64,000 nucleotides of DNA, taken from NCBI RefSeq assembly GCF_011601265.1, contig NZ_JAAOLX010000011.1, positions 85,464 through 149,463 on the forward strand. Direction: 5' to 3'. Shown in pieces: positions 1-8,806 of the stretch. Within the stretch, counting starts at the first letter, position 1. Each line of letters begins with the position of its first letter. The translations under genes were made by a program, and so were the position numbers. The notes below the pieces were generated by a model. That model was not told the origin of the DNA. It saw only the letters and a program-made list of their open reading frames with translations, and ran no database searches. Source of the stretch: Iodobacter violaceini (GTDB taxonomy: Bacteria > Pseudomonadota > Gammaproteobacteria > Burkholderiales > Chitinibacteraceae).

Positions 1-30
1 CTGAAGGCGCGGCAGGTGTTGCTGAGTTAA
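1..30 (+). CDS. possible 3' end of an upstream gene
   Basis: Frame 1 reads LKARQVLLS and then a TAA at positions 28-30. This could be the C-terminus of a plus-strand gene that begins before the window. Nine codons are too few to name a product or to be sure the frame is coding. Confidence 0.25.
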   Translation: MKARQVLLS

Positions 31-77
31 GTATTTGATTCTTTTATATTTTAAAAAAATAAGAAGCAGTACACTTA

Positions 78-190
78 TTCCCCGCTTTGAAAAAGGGTGG
101 CCAGGGGGGATTTGCTTTGACGCTGAGCTTAAATAAGCAAAAAACCAAAGGCAAACCCCCCTCAATCCCCCTTTTACCAAGGGGAAAGCG
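78..190. repeat. imperfect long inverted repeat, C/G-run intergenic element
   Basis: The left arm (CCCCGCTTTGAAAAAGGG followed by a G-run and ATTTGC) is roughly the reverse complement of the right arm (GCAAACCCCCC, then CCCCCTTTT and AAGGGGAAAGCG), with about 35 bp between them. A smaller element with the same CCCCCTTTTTAAAAGGGGG core occurs at 49590-49608. This suggests a dispersed intergenic repeat or MITE-like family. The position just after the stop codon of the minus-strand methyltransferase means it could also work as a transcript-end hairpin. Confidence 0.6.
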
Positions 191-217
191 ACAGAGCAGA
201 AGTGCCGCCTGAAGTCA

Positions 218-1744
218 TCAGGCAACGCCCAGTGCTTTAAGGATTTTTAATTCCTTATCTGCAAAGGTATGAGCCCATTTTCTGAGCTGGCTGAGATTGC
301 CCTCTTCTGAGTCGATGGTTTTACCTTCCAGTAATAATCTTTGCTCCTGCCGCACTAATATCTGCCAGGCATATTGGGCCCATTCTTCGGCCTGATGCAT
401 GCCCTCTTGTCTGGCCAGTAAAAAGATTTGCTGAAAGCGGCCAACAGGCACGCCGCCGCCCAGTACCGGGCTGGCCAGGTAGCCTACTTCGTTGCTGGCC
501 CGCGCTTGTTTGCAAAGGTGCAGATTCAGCTGTTCGCACCGGGGTTTGGCTTTGGCAATTTCATCGTCATTCTGAACCGTTACCAGACTGCCGCTGCCGA
601 TTAATACATAGATGGCTTGCAAGATTTTCACAAAGCTTTGGCCTGTGATTTGCTCAATGTGCCCCAGTGTCATGATCTGATGATCTGCCAGCGTATCTAA
701 AATAGGGGCATAAACGGCCTCTTGCATATTGGCTTCACCCAGGCTGCCTGTGGCGGTAAGCGACACATCGGGCCGGTGTTGGATCAGGATAATCCGCTGC
801 TGACGCAGTAATTCTGTTTGCTTGATATTGCCCAGCTTGCGCGGGCCACGTACCCAGTAATCACGGCGGAACTGCTGGTTTACCATAAAATCGCGCACTG
901 TTTCGCGGAACATGGCATCGGGGATGTCTTCTAAAAATTGTTGCTGCTCATTGCTTAAATTAATGGAATCAATCTGGTCTAAATAATGAGCGGAGCAGGC
1001 AAAGCTCAGCTTGGCTGGCTCCAGCCATTCGGCCATGGTGGAAAAATGCATGGGCAGCCAGTCGCGGTTAAAGTATTCATGCGCTAAATAATGGCGGTTT
1101 TGCTCTTTTAGTTTTTTAACCCGCTCGTGCACATGCGGGTTGGCTCTGGCATAGAGCGGCTCGGTAGCCAGCAGTTTTTCAGTGAAATCCAGTGCGCCAT
1201 TGATGCGGCTGACAATCCCATTGCCTTCAACACCCACCACTTCTGCGTGCTGAGTCATTAAATGCCGCATAGGCGCAAAGTTGGCCCAGCCGGGCTGGGT
1301 GTTATAGCTGATGTATAAAACACCGCCCACTTTTAATTTTTTACGAATGAAATCCACAATCGTGCTGCGGTTTTCATCGGAGATCCAGCTCCAGATGCCA
1401 TGCAGGCCAATGAAATCAAATTCTGGTAAATCATTGCGCGCGGCAAAATCTGCAAACGATTCATCAAACAGCTTTGCTTCTGAATGAGAGGCCCTGGCCA
1501 GCTCCTGGGCAAAGCCCGCCTGGGAGGGGTTGAAATCAGTGCCGTACCACTGAATGGTGCTGGCGGCGGCATGCAAATTGGCACTGACGCCCTGACCAAA
1601 GCCCAGCTCGCACGCCGTGCCTATTTCGGGGCAGGCCAGCCCGGCACTTAAAAACGCCATTTTCACCCTGTGAGGATTCAGCTCAGCGTAATAGCCATAG
1701 GTGTAAGCAATATCTGCAACATAACCTGCCGTCCAGTTACTCAT
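218..1744 (-). CDS. class I SAM-dependent methyltransferase with regulatory domain
   Basis: This 508-residue cytosolic protein is probably a methyltransferase of the class I Rossmann fold. The SAM-binding motif I is visible at about residues 44-52 (ACELGFGQG), followed by an acidic position in YGTDFNP and a FDFIGLHGIWSW stretch typical of motif IV in this family. The C-terminal part resembles the methyltransferase regulatory domain (Pfam MethyTransf_Reg) often fused to such enzymes. The start is an ATG preceded by a GAGAGA-type ribosome site. It lies about 115 bp downstream of a type I secretion operon on the same strand, so it may be co-transcribed and may modify a secreted or surface molecule, but that is inference. 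The substrate cannot be told from sequence. Confidence 0.8.
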   Translation of the reverse strand: MSNWTAGYVADIAYTYGYYAELNPHRVKMAFLSAGLACPEIGTACELGFGQGVSANLHAAASTIQWYGTDFNPSQAGFAQELARASHSEAKLFDESFADFAARNDLPEFDFIGLHGIWSWISDENRSTIVDFIRKKLKVGGVLYISYNTQPGWANFAPMRHLMTQHAEVVGVEGNGIVSRINGALDFTEKLLATEPLYARANPHVHERVKKLKEQNRHYLAHEYFNRDWLPMHFSTMAEWLEPAKLSFACSAHYLDQIDSINLSNEQQQFLEDIPDAMFRETVRDFMVNQQFRRDYWVRGPRKLGNIKQTELLRQQRIILIQHRPDVSLTATGSLGEANMQEAVYAPILDTLADHQIMTLGHIEQITGQSFVKILQAIYVLIGSGSLVTVQNDDEIAKAKPRCEQLNLHLCKQARASNEVGYLASPVLGGGVPVGRFQQIFLLARQEGMHQAEEWAQYAWQILVRQEQRLLLEGKTIDSEEGNLSQLRKWAHTFADKELKILKALGVA

Positions 1745-1858
1745 GCTTTATCTCTCTTTTTGAGTGAATCAGGGTGATTTAAATAAAACCAATAAGCGGA
1801 TTAACTGCGGTCAGGTCTGCACCCGCTTTTGCCCAAGGGCGATGGCCGGGGGCGTGTT

Positions 1859-3187
1859 TTAGCGTAAGGCCAGGTCCAGGGTGTTTAAGTCTGTTTCCTG
1901 CAAAGTGCCTGCATAAAACTTCAGCCGGATATAGCCGCTTAAGTAGGTGTACTGCGCTGCGGTATGTTTTTGCTGTGCTTCAAAAAAGCGGCTTTGGGCG
2001 TTGAGTAAATCAACATTGCTGCGCACGCCGGATTGAATTCCTTTGCGGGTTGATTGAATCAGCACATCGCCAGAGCGAACGGCTTCCAGCAGGGCTTTGA
2101 TTTGTGCCGAGTTTGAGCTGAGATCAAGGTATTGCTGGCGCAGCCCAAGCTCTACCTGCTGCAGCATATTGCGCTGATCTTCACTGGCGGCCGTGTGCTG
2201 GGCAACGGCACGCTTGCTGCGGGCATTGATTTCACCGCCTGAAAAAACTGGGATGCTGGCGTAAACCATAATGCTGTTGGATTTGATGACATTATCGACG
2301 GTGCTGTAGCTGGGGCTTTCTTCGTAACTGGTGCGTAAGCGCAAATCCACTGTAGGCAGGTGCTGATCATTGCTTTTACTGATTTCCAGCTGAGCCGCAT
2401 CTACAGAGGCCTGGCGCTCAAACAGCACCGGGTTATATTTTTTTGCCTGCTCCAGCCACTCGTTCAGGGAATAGCGCAGATGCAAATCTGCCTGCATTGC
2501 GCTGGGTTTACGGTGGGGCAGATGATTCATCGGCTCGCCCACGGTGACGCTTAGCTCATGCAGCTTGCTGCTGTGTGCGGCCTCTGCCGAAAGGATGTCG
2601 GCATCCACAAAATCCAGACGATTCTGGGCTTCATTGACATCGGTGATAGTGCCATAGCCCGCCGCAAACCATTTGCTGGCCTGAGTTTTTTGCTCCTGAT
2701 ACGCCTTTTTTTGCTCGTTTAAGAGCTGCAGCTTATCAAAGGCAAGCTGCACATCCAGGTATTGCTGGGCCAGACGCATAATCAGCTCTTGCTGGCTGCG
2801 CTCCAGCGCGTGGTTAGCTTCTTTTTGCTGGAATTCGGCCTGAGATAAATTATCCCATGCCGCCATTTTAAAGAGTGGCTGTACCAGCGTGGCGGCATAA
2901 GTCTGGCCGTTATATAAATAGTCTCTTGAAATGGTTTGCGTGTTTTTGCCCACTTCAACATCAAACTCTGTGTTCACCCATTCACGGCTGCCCTGGGCCG
3001 AGATTGATAAATTGGGCAGCAGCCCTGCTCTGGCGATGGGGACAATTTCCTGAGCCGCAAGATTCTGAGCTCTGGCGATGGCATAACGGCTGTCGTTTTG
3101 TACCGCCTTGGGATAAAGGCTGGCTAATTCTGCCGCATGAAGCGCAGAGCACATAAGCAGTGAGAGTAAGCAGATCCTGGTTCGCAT
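1859..3187 (-). CDS. TolC-family outer-membrane factor of a type I secretion system
   Basis: A 442-residue outer-membrane efflux/secretion channel of the TolC family. The chosen ATG is preceded by AAGGGGATCTCG and starts a clear signal peptide (MRTRICLLSLLMCSALHAAE); an upstream in-frame ATG would add 23 residues ahead of it and is less likely. The mature part shows the TolC pattern of two repeated helical-hairpin halves, with AGYGTITDVNEAQNRLDFVDA in the first and SGVRSNVDLLNAQSRFFEAQ in the second. It begins 10 bp after the adaptor gene stop, so ABC-HlyD-TolC form one operon. TolC trimers dock on the adaptor and give the exit duct across the outer membrane. Confidence 0.9.
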   Translation of the reverse strand: MRTRICLLSLLMCSALHAAELASLYPKAVQNDSRYAIARAQNLAAQEIVPIARAGLLPNLSISAQGSREWVNTEFDVEVGKNTQTISRDYLYNGQTYAATLVQPLFKMAAWDNLSQAEFQQKEANHALERSQQELIMRLAQQYLDVQLAFDKLQLLNEQKKAYQEQKTQASKWFAAGYGTITDVNEAQNRLDFVDADILSAEAAHSSKLHELSVTVGEPMNHLPHRKPSAMQADLHLRYSLNEWLEQAKKYNPVLFERQASVDAAQLEISKSNDQHLPTVDLRLRTSYEESPSYSTVDNVIKSNSIMVYASIPVFSGGEINARSKRAVAQHTAASEDQRNMLQQVELGLRQQYLDLSSNSAQIKALLEAVRSGDVLIQSTRKGIQSGVRSNVDLLNAQSRFFEAQQKHTAAQYTYLSGYIRLKFYAGTLQETDLNTLDLALR

Positions 3188-3197
3188 CGAGATCCCC

Positions 3198-4541
3198 TTA
3201 TTTTTCTGTGAAGGAAAAGGCAAGGCGGTTAAGCAGTGGGCGCACGATGTAATCAAGCAGGCTGCGCTCGCCTGTTTTAATGATTACTTCGGTGGACATG
3301 CCAGGCTGGATGGCGAGTTTTTCCTTACTCAGCTTGGCAAGCCCGTTTTTAGTCACCACTACTTTGGCGCTGAAATAGGCATTGCCACGTGAATCTACAA
3401 TGCGGTCTGCCGAGATGCTGGTCAGCTCGCCTTCTAAAATGGGGGGCGTGCCTTTATTGCCTAAGGATGAGAAGCGGATATCAGCCAGAAGGCCCGGATG
3501 AACCTTATCAATCAGATGGGGAGGCAGCTGAATTTCAATCACTAATTCATCGTTTTCGGGCACGATTTCCATCAGTGTTTCACCGGGGCGGATAATGCCG
3601 CCAACGGTATGCACATTCATCCCAACCACGCGGCCCGCAGCGGGGGAGCGTAATACTGAGCGTGACAGATCTTCTTCTTTCGCTTTGATTTCATTGCTCC
3701 AGCGATTTAAATCACCCTGGATCTGGCTGTATTGTGTTTCGGCTTCTTTATCAAATTCCTGGGTGCGCTGCAGGATTTTTAAGCTTAATTCACCTTTTTG
3801 CCGGCTGGCCTGCTCGATCCGCCCAAGCCCTTCGCCATATTCACCAGAAAGCTGGGCAAATAAGCGCTCCATTTCAAACAGGCGCGAGCGCGGGGCATAG
3901 CCATCATTGACCAGCTCTCTTAAACCGGCGATATCTTTTTCTAATAAACTCATTTGCTGTTTACGGCCGTCTTTTAATGCACGCAGCCCGGTGATTTGCT
4001 CATTAATCCCTGCAATGCTTTGCTGCAAAATATTGCCTTCATTAATTAATACCGTGCGGCGGGTATCAAATAATTGCATTTGCGTATTCATGATTTCTTT
4101 AGCTTGCGGATTTGTGGCTTTAAGCAGCTTTTCATTAAAGCTGATTTTTGGCGCGTGTTTCAGCTCTGCATAAAGCCGGTCTGCCAGGGCCTGTGTTTGC
4201 CAGTAATTATTTTGTACTGTGGATAACACCGCATTAATCTGGGTTTGATCGAGTAAAACCAAAGGCTGATTGACTTGTACTTCTGCGCCTTCTTTGACCA
4301 GTATTTTAGAAATCATTCCGCCTTGTAAATGTTGAATGGCTTTGCGTTTACTTTCTACAGAGACCACACCATTGGTGGGTACGCCTTCATCTAATGGGGC
4401 AAATATCGCCCAAATTAAAAAGCCACCCAAGCCAAATAAAAGAATAAATAAGCCCAGACGGGTGACTGACCTGGTATCTGTTAATGCATCATTCACATCG
4501 AGTATGGGTTCGGGTGATTTTTTTGTGGCTAGTTTCAACAT
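3198..4541 (-). CDS. HlyD-family type I secretion periplasmic adaptor
   Basis: A 447-residue membrane-fusion protein of the HlyD/PrtE type. It has a short cytosolic N-terminus, one transmembrane helix at about residues 30-50 (LGLFILLFGLGGFLIWAIF), a lipoyl-like half-motif (AIQHLQGGMISKILVKEGAEV), a long coiled-coil hairpin at about 110-290, the second lipoyl half (VLRSPAAGRVVGMNVHTVGG) and a beta-barrel C-terminal domain. It bridges the inner-membrane ABC exporter and the TolC partner encoded 10 bp downstream. The gene follows the ABC gene by about 93 bp on the same strand. Length and domain order are normal for the family. Confidence 0.92.
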   Translation of the reverse strand: MLKLATKKSPEPILDVNDALTDTRSVTRLGLFILLFGLGGFLIWAIFAPLDEGVPTNGVVSVESKRKAIQHLQGGMISKILVKEGAEVQVNQPLVLLDQTQINAVLSTVQNNYWQTQALADRLYAELKHAPKISFNEKLLKATNPQAKEIMNTQMQLFDTRRTVLINEGNILQQSIAGINEQITGLRALKDGRKQQMSLLEKDIAGLRELVNDGYAPRSRLFEMERLFAQLSGEYGEGLGRIEQASRQKGELSLKILQRTQEFDKEAETQYSQIQGDLNRWSNEIKAKEEDLSRSVLRSPAAGRVVGMNVHTVGGIIRPGETLMEIVPENDELVIEIQLPPHLIDKVHPGLLADIRFSSLGNKGTPPILEGELTSISADRIVDSRGNAYFSAKVVVTKNGLAKLSKEKLAIQPGMSTEVIIKTGERSLLDYIVRPLLNRLAFSFTEK

Positions 4542-4634
4542 GGCTCAACCCTTTTAATCAATAAAGATAAAGTGATTATTTTTTGCTCAGGCCTGCAGCC
4601 GGATAAAGCGGGATATCCGGGCTGCGTTCAGGCA

Positions 4635-6350
4635 TCAGGCTGTGGTTTGCTGCTCTGGCTGTGCTGCAACTGCCGGGGTCAGCGCGGCTAATACCTGATC
4701 ACGCGGCCCGTAATATTTCAGCATGCCATCTGCCATCACCAGCAAGAGGTCTACCACGGCCAGAACATGGGTACGGTGAGTAATCAGCACGACGGTAGCG
4801 CCGCTTTCTTTGGCCCGCAGGATGGCCTGCACTAAAGCCCGCTCGCCGGTGTCATCCAGATTGGCATTGGGTTCGTCCAGCACAATCAGGCTGGGCATGC
4901 CGTAGAGGGCGCGGGCCAGACCAATACGCTGGCGCTGCCCGCCAGACAGGCCTGCACCGCCTTCACCAATGGCCGTGTCGTAGCCCTGAGGCAGGCGCAA
5001 TATCATTTCGTGCACATCCGCCATCTGAGCGGCCGCCACTACTTTTTCGCTGTCTATTTCACCAAAGCGGGCAATGTTTTCGGCGATTGTGCCGGAGAAC
5101 AGTTCGATATCCTGAGGCAGGTAGCCAATATAGGGGCCAAGCTCGGCTTTACTCCATGTATAAACATCCACACCATCCAGCCTGACCTTACCCATAACCG
5201 TAGGCCACACCCCGACCAGCAGGCGGGCAAGTGTGGATTTGCCGCAGGCGCTTGGCCCGATAATGCCCAAAATTTGCCCGGCAGCCATGCCGAAATTCAT
5301 ATTCTTGATCACCATATTCTGGGTGCCGGGAATCGCTGCAGAAATATTATCGGCCAGCAGCTGGCCGCTGGGCCGGGGCAGGCTCATGCCGATATTGCGG
5401 GCCGGGTAGGCTGTCAGCAGGTCTTGCAGGCGGGAATAGGCCGAGCGCACACCGATAAATTGCTTCCATGAGCCAATGGCCAGCTCAATCGGGGCCAGTG
5501 CACGGCCCATCAGAATAGAGCCTGCAATCATTGCGCCCGGTGTGGTGCTGCCCTCAATCACAAGAAGCGCACCTGCCCCCAAAATTAGCGATTGCAAACT
5601 GATACGGGTAAATTTGGTAACGGCAGAAATGCCCCCGGCTTTATCGCTGGCTTCCCCCTGCAGGGCCAGAAATTTACCGTGGTGGCGATACCAGCGTTTC
5701 ATTAAGCCGTCTAACATGCCCATGGCTTCAATCACTTCGGCATTGCGCAAATTATTATTGGCAAAGCGCGTGGCTAAATTGGCATGGGTAGAGGCCTCGG
5801 CAAGGGGCTTTTTGCTGACCATTTCAGTGAAATAGGCCAGCGCAGTTAAAAGAATGGCGCCGATCACTGCCAGCCAGCCCAGCAATGCACCCAGCATAAA
5901 TAAAACAGCCAGATAGATAGGGGCCCATGGGGCATCAAAAAAAGCAAACAGCCCCTGGCCGGTTAAAAATTGGCGGATATTGGTTAAATCGGCCAGAGCT
6001 AAACCTGCATCACCATTGCCCTGCTTTAAATTACGCTCAAAGGCGGCAGTAAATACCCTTGAATTAAGCTGTGAATCTAATTTACTGCTGATACGAACTA
6101 ATAATCTGGAGCGTATCATTTCCAGTAAAGACATCATTCCATACAGACCCAGGGTAATGATGGTAATCATGATTAATGTGGTTTCATTTCTGCTGGCTAA
6201 TACCCGGTCGTACACCTGCAGCATATAAATGGAAGGAACCAGCATCAGCAAATTAATAAAGAAACTGAATAACCCTGCTGCCCAAAAATGCTGGCGAAGA
6301 CTATGTAATACAATGGCCAGTTCAGAGCGGGGCTGCATTTGCTTTTTCAT
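4635..6350 (-). CDS. type I secretion system permease/ATPase (PrtD/AprD type)
   Basis: A 571-residue ABC exporter half-transporter. The N-terminal membrane domain (about residues 20-310, six helices, including VPSIYMLQVYDRVLASRNETTL, typical of the PrtD class) is fused to an ATPase domain. The ATPase has Walker A GPSACGKST at about residue 362, signature LSGGQRQRIGLARALYG at about 470, and Walker B LIVLDEPNANLD. The Walker A has a Cys where the family commonly has Ala. No N-terminal C39 peptidase or peptidase-like domain is present, so it belongs to the class that exports adhesins, proteases or lipases with a C-terminal signal. The AGGAAATAAC ribosome site is good. It follows the TnpB-like gene by 21 bp. 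No RTX-type substrate is encoded nearby. Confidence 0.92.
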   Translation of the reverse strand: MKKQMQPRSELAIVLHSLRQHFWAAGLFSFFINLLMLVPSIYMLQVYDRVLASRNETTLIMITIITLGLYGMMSLLEMIRSRLLVRISSKLDSQLNSRVFTAAFERNLKQGNGDAGLALADLTNIRQFLTGQGLFAFFDAPWAPIYLAVLFMLGALLGWLAVIGAILLTALAYFTEMVSKKPLAEASTHANLATRFANNNLRNAEVIEAMGMLDGLMKRWYRHHGKFLALQGEASDKAGGISAVTKFTRISLQSLILGAGALLVIEGSTTPGAMIAGSILMGRALAPIELAIGSWKQFIGVRSAYSRLQDLLTAYPARNIGMSLPRPSGQLLADNISAAIPGTQNMVIKNMNFGMAAGQILGIIGPSACGKSTLARLLVGVWPTVMGKVRLDGVDVYTWSKAELGPYIGYLPQDIELFSGTIAENIARFGEIDSEKVVAAAQMADVHEMILRLPQGYDTAIGEGGAGLSGGQRQRIGLARALYGMPSLIVLDEPNANLDDTGERALVQAILRAKESGATVVLITHRTHVLAVVDLLLVMADGMLKYYGPRDQVLAALTPAVAAQPEQQTTA

Positions 6351-6371
6351 GTTATTTCCTTTTAAAAAAGG

Positions 6372-6986
6372 TTACACGTTTTCTGTATTAGTCTGAGGTG
6401 ATTCTAAGGTTAATAAATACTCTGGCCATTCATCATCAGTGCTGGATTGGGATTCTTCATCGATATCCAGAAAAATAAAATTCAGCACATACTGCAGATC
6501 AATTTGCGTTAAAACAATTTCTCTTAAGCGATGGGAAGCAAAACGTTCGATCACTTCGGCAGGTAATTGCAGCTGAAATCTCAGGCGTCCTTCTAAAGTA
6601 AACATCGATAAAATATTGTCTTTAATGCTTAAGGTATGGCGGTCGAAATAAACCGGAGCCGAAGCCAAAAAAAGCAAATTAGGCAGGGGGGATTCGGCAG
6701 GAAGGTTTTTCCATTTACTTTGCGGATGTTCATACAGGGTGCGATAGGCACGGCATACGGCATAAATAGCATTACAAGCCATTTGCGCACCTAAACCGGG
6801 GTGTTGTTCACGCAGCACTCTGTAGGCCAGATGGTGCAGCGTAACGCGATGCCAGCAGCGGTGTTGCTGCGAGATCGGCGCAACTAAATTGCAGGCATTA
6901 CAAAACTCTGCCTGCAGTGCCTGCAATCTGAGGCGCTGTGCATCATTTGTAAGAATAGGGACAGAGTATGTGCTGGGCATAATCAT
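6372..6986 (-). CDS. TnpB/OrfB N-terminal-like protein lacking the RuvC nuclease half
   Basis: A 204-residue protein resembling the N-terminal half of IS200/IS605-family OrfB (TnpB). Visible matches to that family, from memory, are F28-x-x-ACN at residues 28-33, TLHHLAYRVLRE at 49-60, GLGAQMACNAIYAVCRAYR at 64-82, then an FDRHTLSIKDN segment and TLEGRLRF. This is the order seen before the RuvC domain of TnpB. The protein ends where the first RuvC motif would begin, with an acidic tail, so the catalytic DED residues and zinc finger are missing. The frame is open and the gene sits 21 bp before the type I secretion ABC gene, which suggests a retained gene, not a random fragment. A role as an RNA- or DNA-binding regulator is inference. 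The start is uncertain (ATG 6986 or 6980); AGGAG lies rather far upstream. Confidence 0.6.
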   Translation of the reverse strand: MIMPSTYSVPILTNDAQRLRLQALQAEFCNACNLVAPISQQHRCWHRVTLHHLAYRVLREQHPGLGAQMACNAIYAVCRAYRTLYEHPQSKWKNLPAESPLPNLLFLASAPVYFDRHTLSIKDNILSMFTLEGRLRFQLQLPAEVIERFASHRLREIVLTQIDLQYVLNFIFLDIDEESQSSTDDEWPEYLLTLESPQTNTENV

Positions 6987-7345
6987 CAATCTAGGAAATT
7001 TTTCTCCTATATGAAATGCCTATATGAAGTTTTTCCCTACGTTCGTCGGAAAAGATGAATGGCAGATTTGCAAATAATGTACGGCTTTCTTTGCCTGGGC
7101 CTTGCCTGGCCTCGTTTCTGAGCACACCAGAGCGTAGTTTTAAGTGAAGCACGTCAATGGCGGGAAAATAGATGTTTGTCCACAAAGCTCCACAAACCTG
7201 CCACGATCTTTCGGTATTCTTGCTTTCTTCTATTCTTTCAGTAATCTAGTTGCTGCCTGTTTTGTATTTCCGCCTGTAAAAAAGCACTCGTATCCTTGGT
7301 TTTACTTAAAAAAGATTGTTCTTCAATAGGGTGAGGGGGTGGTTT
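6987..7345. other. divergent intergenic region between T1SS operon and gtrB
   Basis: About 360 bp separating two divergent transcription units, so promoters for both should lie here. No clear sigma-70 pair or operator was recognised. A short hairpin (TTTTCC, 10 bases, GGAAAA) sits near 7027-7050. An open frame on the minus strand (6991-7185) has no family resemblance and no ribosome site and is not called. Confidence 0.4.
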
Positions 7346-8320
7346 GTGATTTCAATCGTGATCCCGTTTTTTAATGAGGAAGAGGGGCTGTTGCATACTT
7401 TGGCAACAATCTCGGATACGCTGCGCAGCCTGGCCCGCCCATGGGAGATTGTGGCCGTGAATGATGGCAGTACGGATAAAACACTGGCTATTTTGCTGGA
7501 GCAGCAAAGACTGATGCCCGAGCTGCTGGTGGTGGATTTATCGCGTAATTTTGGTAAAGAGGCCGCGCTGACCGCCGGGCTTGCTCATGCAAGCGGCGAT
7601 GCAATTATCCCTATGGATGCAGATTTGCAGGACCCGCCGGAGCTGATTGCACCAATGATCAGTAAATGGGAAGAAGGCTACGAGGTTGTTTTAGCAAGAC
7701 GCAGCGACAGATCAAGCGATAGCGTGGCAAAGCGGCTCAGCGCCCGCTGGTTTTATAAGGCCATCAATAAAATGTCTGAGGTGAATGTGCCGGATAATGT
7801 CGGTGATTATCGCTTAATGGACAGATTGGTGGTGGATACGGTGATGTCCTTGCCGGAAAGCAGGCGTTTTATGAAGGGGATTTTTGCCTGGGTTGGCTTT
7901 AAAACCACAACGCTTAATTATAAAAGAGCCGAAAGAAACTCTGGCAGCAGTAAATTTAATCTCTGGAAACTCTGGAATTTAGCCATAGAGGGAATTACAT
8001 CGCTTTCTATTACGCCGCTGCGAATCTGGAGCTATTTAGGGTTTATGGTGGCATCGGTGTCGTTTATCTACGCGCTTTATATTGTAGTTCGCACCATCGT
8101 TTATGGGATTGATGTGCCTGGCTATGCATCTTTAATTACCCTTTTTTTGTTTTTCTCTGGTTTGCAGCTGATCGGCCTTGGTATTATGGGCGAATATTTA
8201 GGCAGGGCCTATGTCGAGTCAAAGCGCCGCCCGCCCTATATTGTGAGAAAGCTCTATCTTCCCCGCTTAAAGGGTGAATATATCAATCACCCCAGGGCAT
8301 TTGATGCCGCATCTTCTTAA
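7346..8320 (+). CDS. gtrB: GtrB-like bactoprenol glycosyltransferase (GT2)
   Basis: A family-2 glycosyltransferase of the GtrB/DPM1 type, 324 residues from the chosen GTG. The GTG at 7346 has GTGAGGGGG six bases upstream; a TTG at 7316 in the same frame would add ten atypical residues. Features are ISIVIPFFNEEEGL at the start, NDGSTDKT, the metal-binding MDADLQDPPE and two C-terminal transmembrane helices at about 235-300. The family moves a sugar from a nucleotide donor onto undecaprenyl phosphate at the inner membrane. gtrA follows 12 bp later, the usual pair in O-antigen or glycan modification. The final acceptor is unknown; a convergent membrane protein next door could be the transferase. 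Confidence 0.88.
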   Translation: MISIVIPFFNEEEGLLHTLATISDTLRSLARPWEIVAVNDGSTDKTLAILLEQQRLMPELLVVDLSRNFGKEAALTAGLAHASGDAIIPMDADLQDPPELIAPMISKWEEGYEVVLARRSDRSSDSVAKRLSARWFYKAINKMSEVNVPDNVGDYRLMDRLVVDTVMSLPESRRFMKGIFAWVGFKTTTLNYKRAERNSGSSKFNLWKLWNLAIEGITSLSITPLRIWSYLGFMVASVSFIYALYIVVRTIVYGIDVPGYASLITLFLFFSGLQLIGLGIMGEYLGRAYVESKRRPPYIVRKLYLPRLKGEYINHPRAFDAASS

Positions 8321-8332
8321 TTAAGATAAATA

Positions 8333-8743
8333 ATGAATATGTTTTTTAAAAGATGGCTGCAAAGTATTAAGCAATTAATGAAATTTGGAATTGTTGGCCT
8401 GGCGGCCACCGGCCTGCATTTATTGATTGCTTTTATACTGCTTTACGCGGGAGTGAATGTCTATCTGGCAAATTTGTGTGCTTTTTTGGGCGCTTTTGTT
8501 TTGTCATATATTGGGCATAATTATTGGACTTTTGCGATGACTTCCTGGCACCCCAGCACACTGGCAAAGTCTTTTTTGCTCGCAAGTATGGGGTTTCTGG
8601 CGAATAATATTTTGCTGACTTTTTTATTAAAAATAGCTTTGTTTAATGAAGCGATGGCCTTGTTTTTTTCCCTGCTGCTGGTGCCCCTGCTGAGTTATTT
8701 TGGCAGCCGTATCTGGGTATTTCAAAAAAATAAACAGTTGTAA
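8333..8743 (+). CDS. gtrA: GtrA-like lipid-linked sugar flippase
   Basis: A 136-residue GtrA/DPMS-family protein with four predicted transmembrane helices. The family signature is seen in LMKFGIVGLAATGLHLLIAFILL near the N-terminus and LSYIGHNYWTFA mid-protein, with SYFGSRIWVF near the end. GtrA proteins are thought to flip undecaprenyl-phosphate-linked sugar to the periplasmic side. The gene is 12 bp after gtrB and surely co-transcribed with it. A second ATG lies two codons later, and the ribosome site is weak before either. Confidence 0.85.
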   Translation: MNMFFKRWLQSIKQLMKFGIVGLAATGLHLLIAFILLYAGVNVYLANLCAFLGAFVLSYIGHNYWTFAMTSWHPSTLAKSFLLASMGFLANNILLTFLLKIALFNEAMALFFSLLLVPLLSYFGSRIWVFQKNKQL

Positions 8744-8806
8744 TAAGGGGGTGCTGACGTTTACTTGCTTAGCGCAATTGTGAATGAAACGTCAACAGGG
8801 CCTAAG

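Noticed and set aside
6991..7185. 64-codon minus-strand frame before the TnpB-like gene
   Set aside because: No family resemblance and no ribosome site; it lies in the promoter gap.
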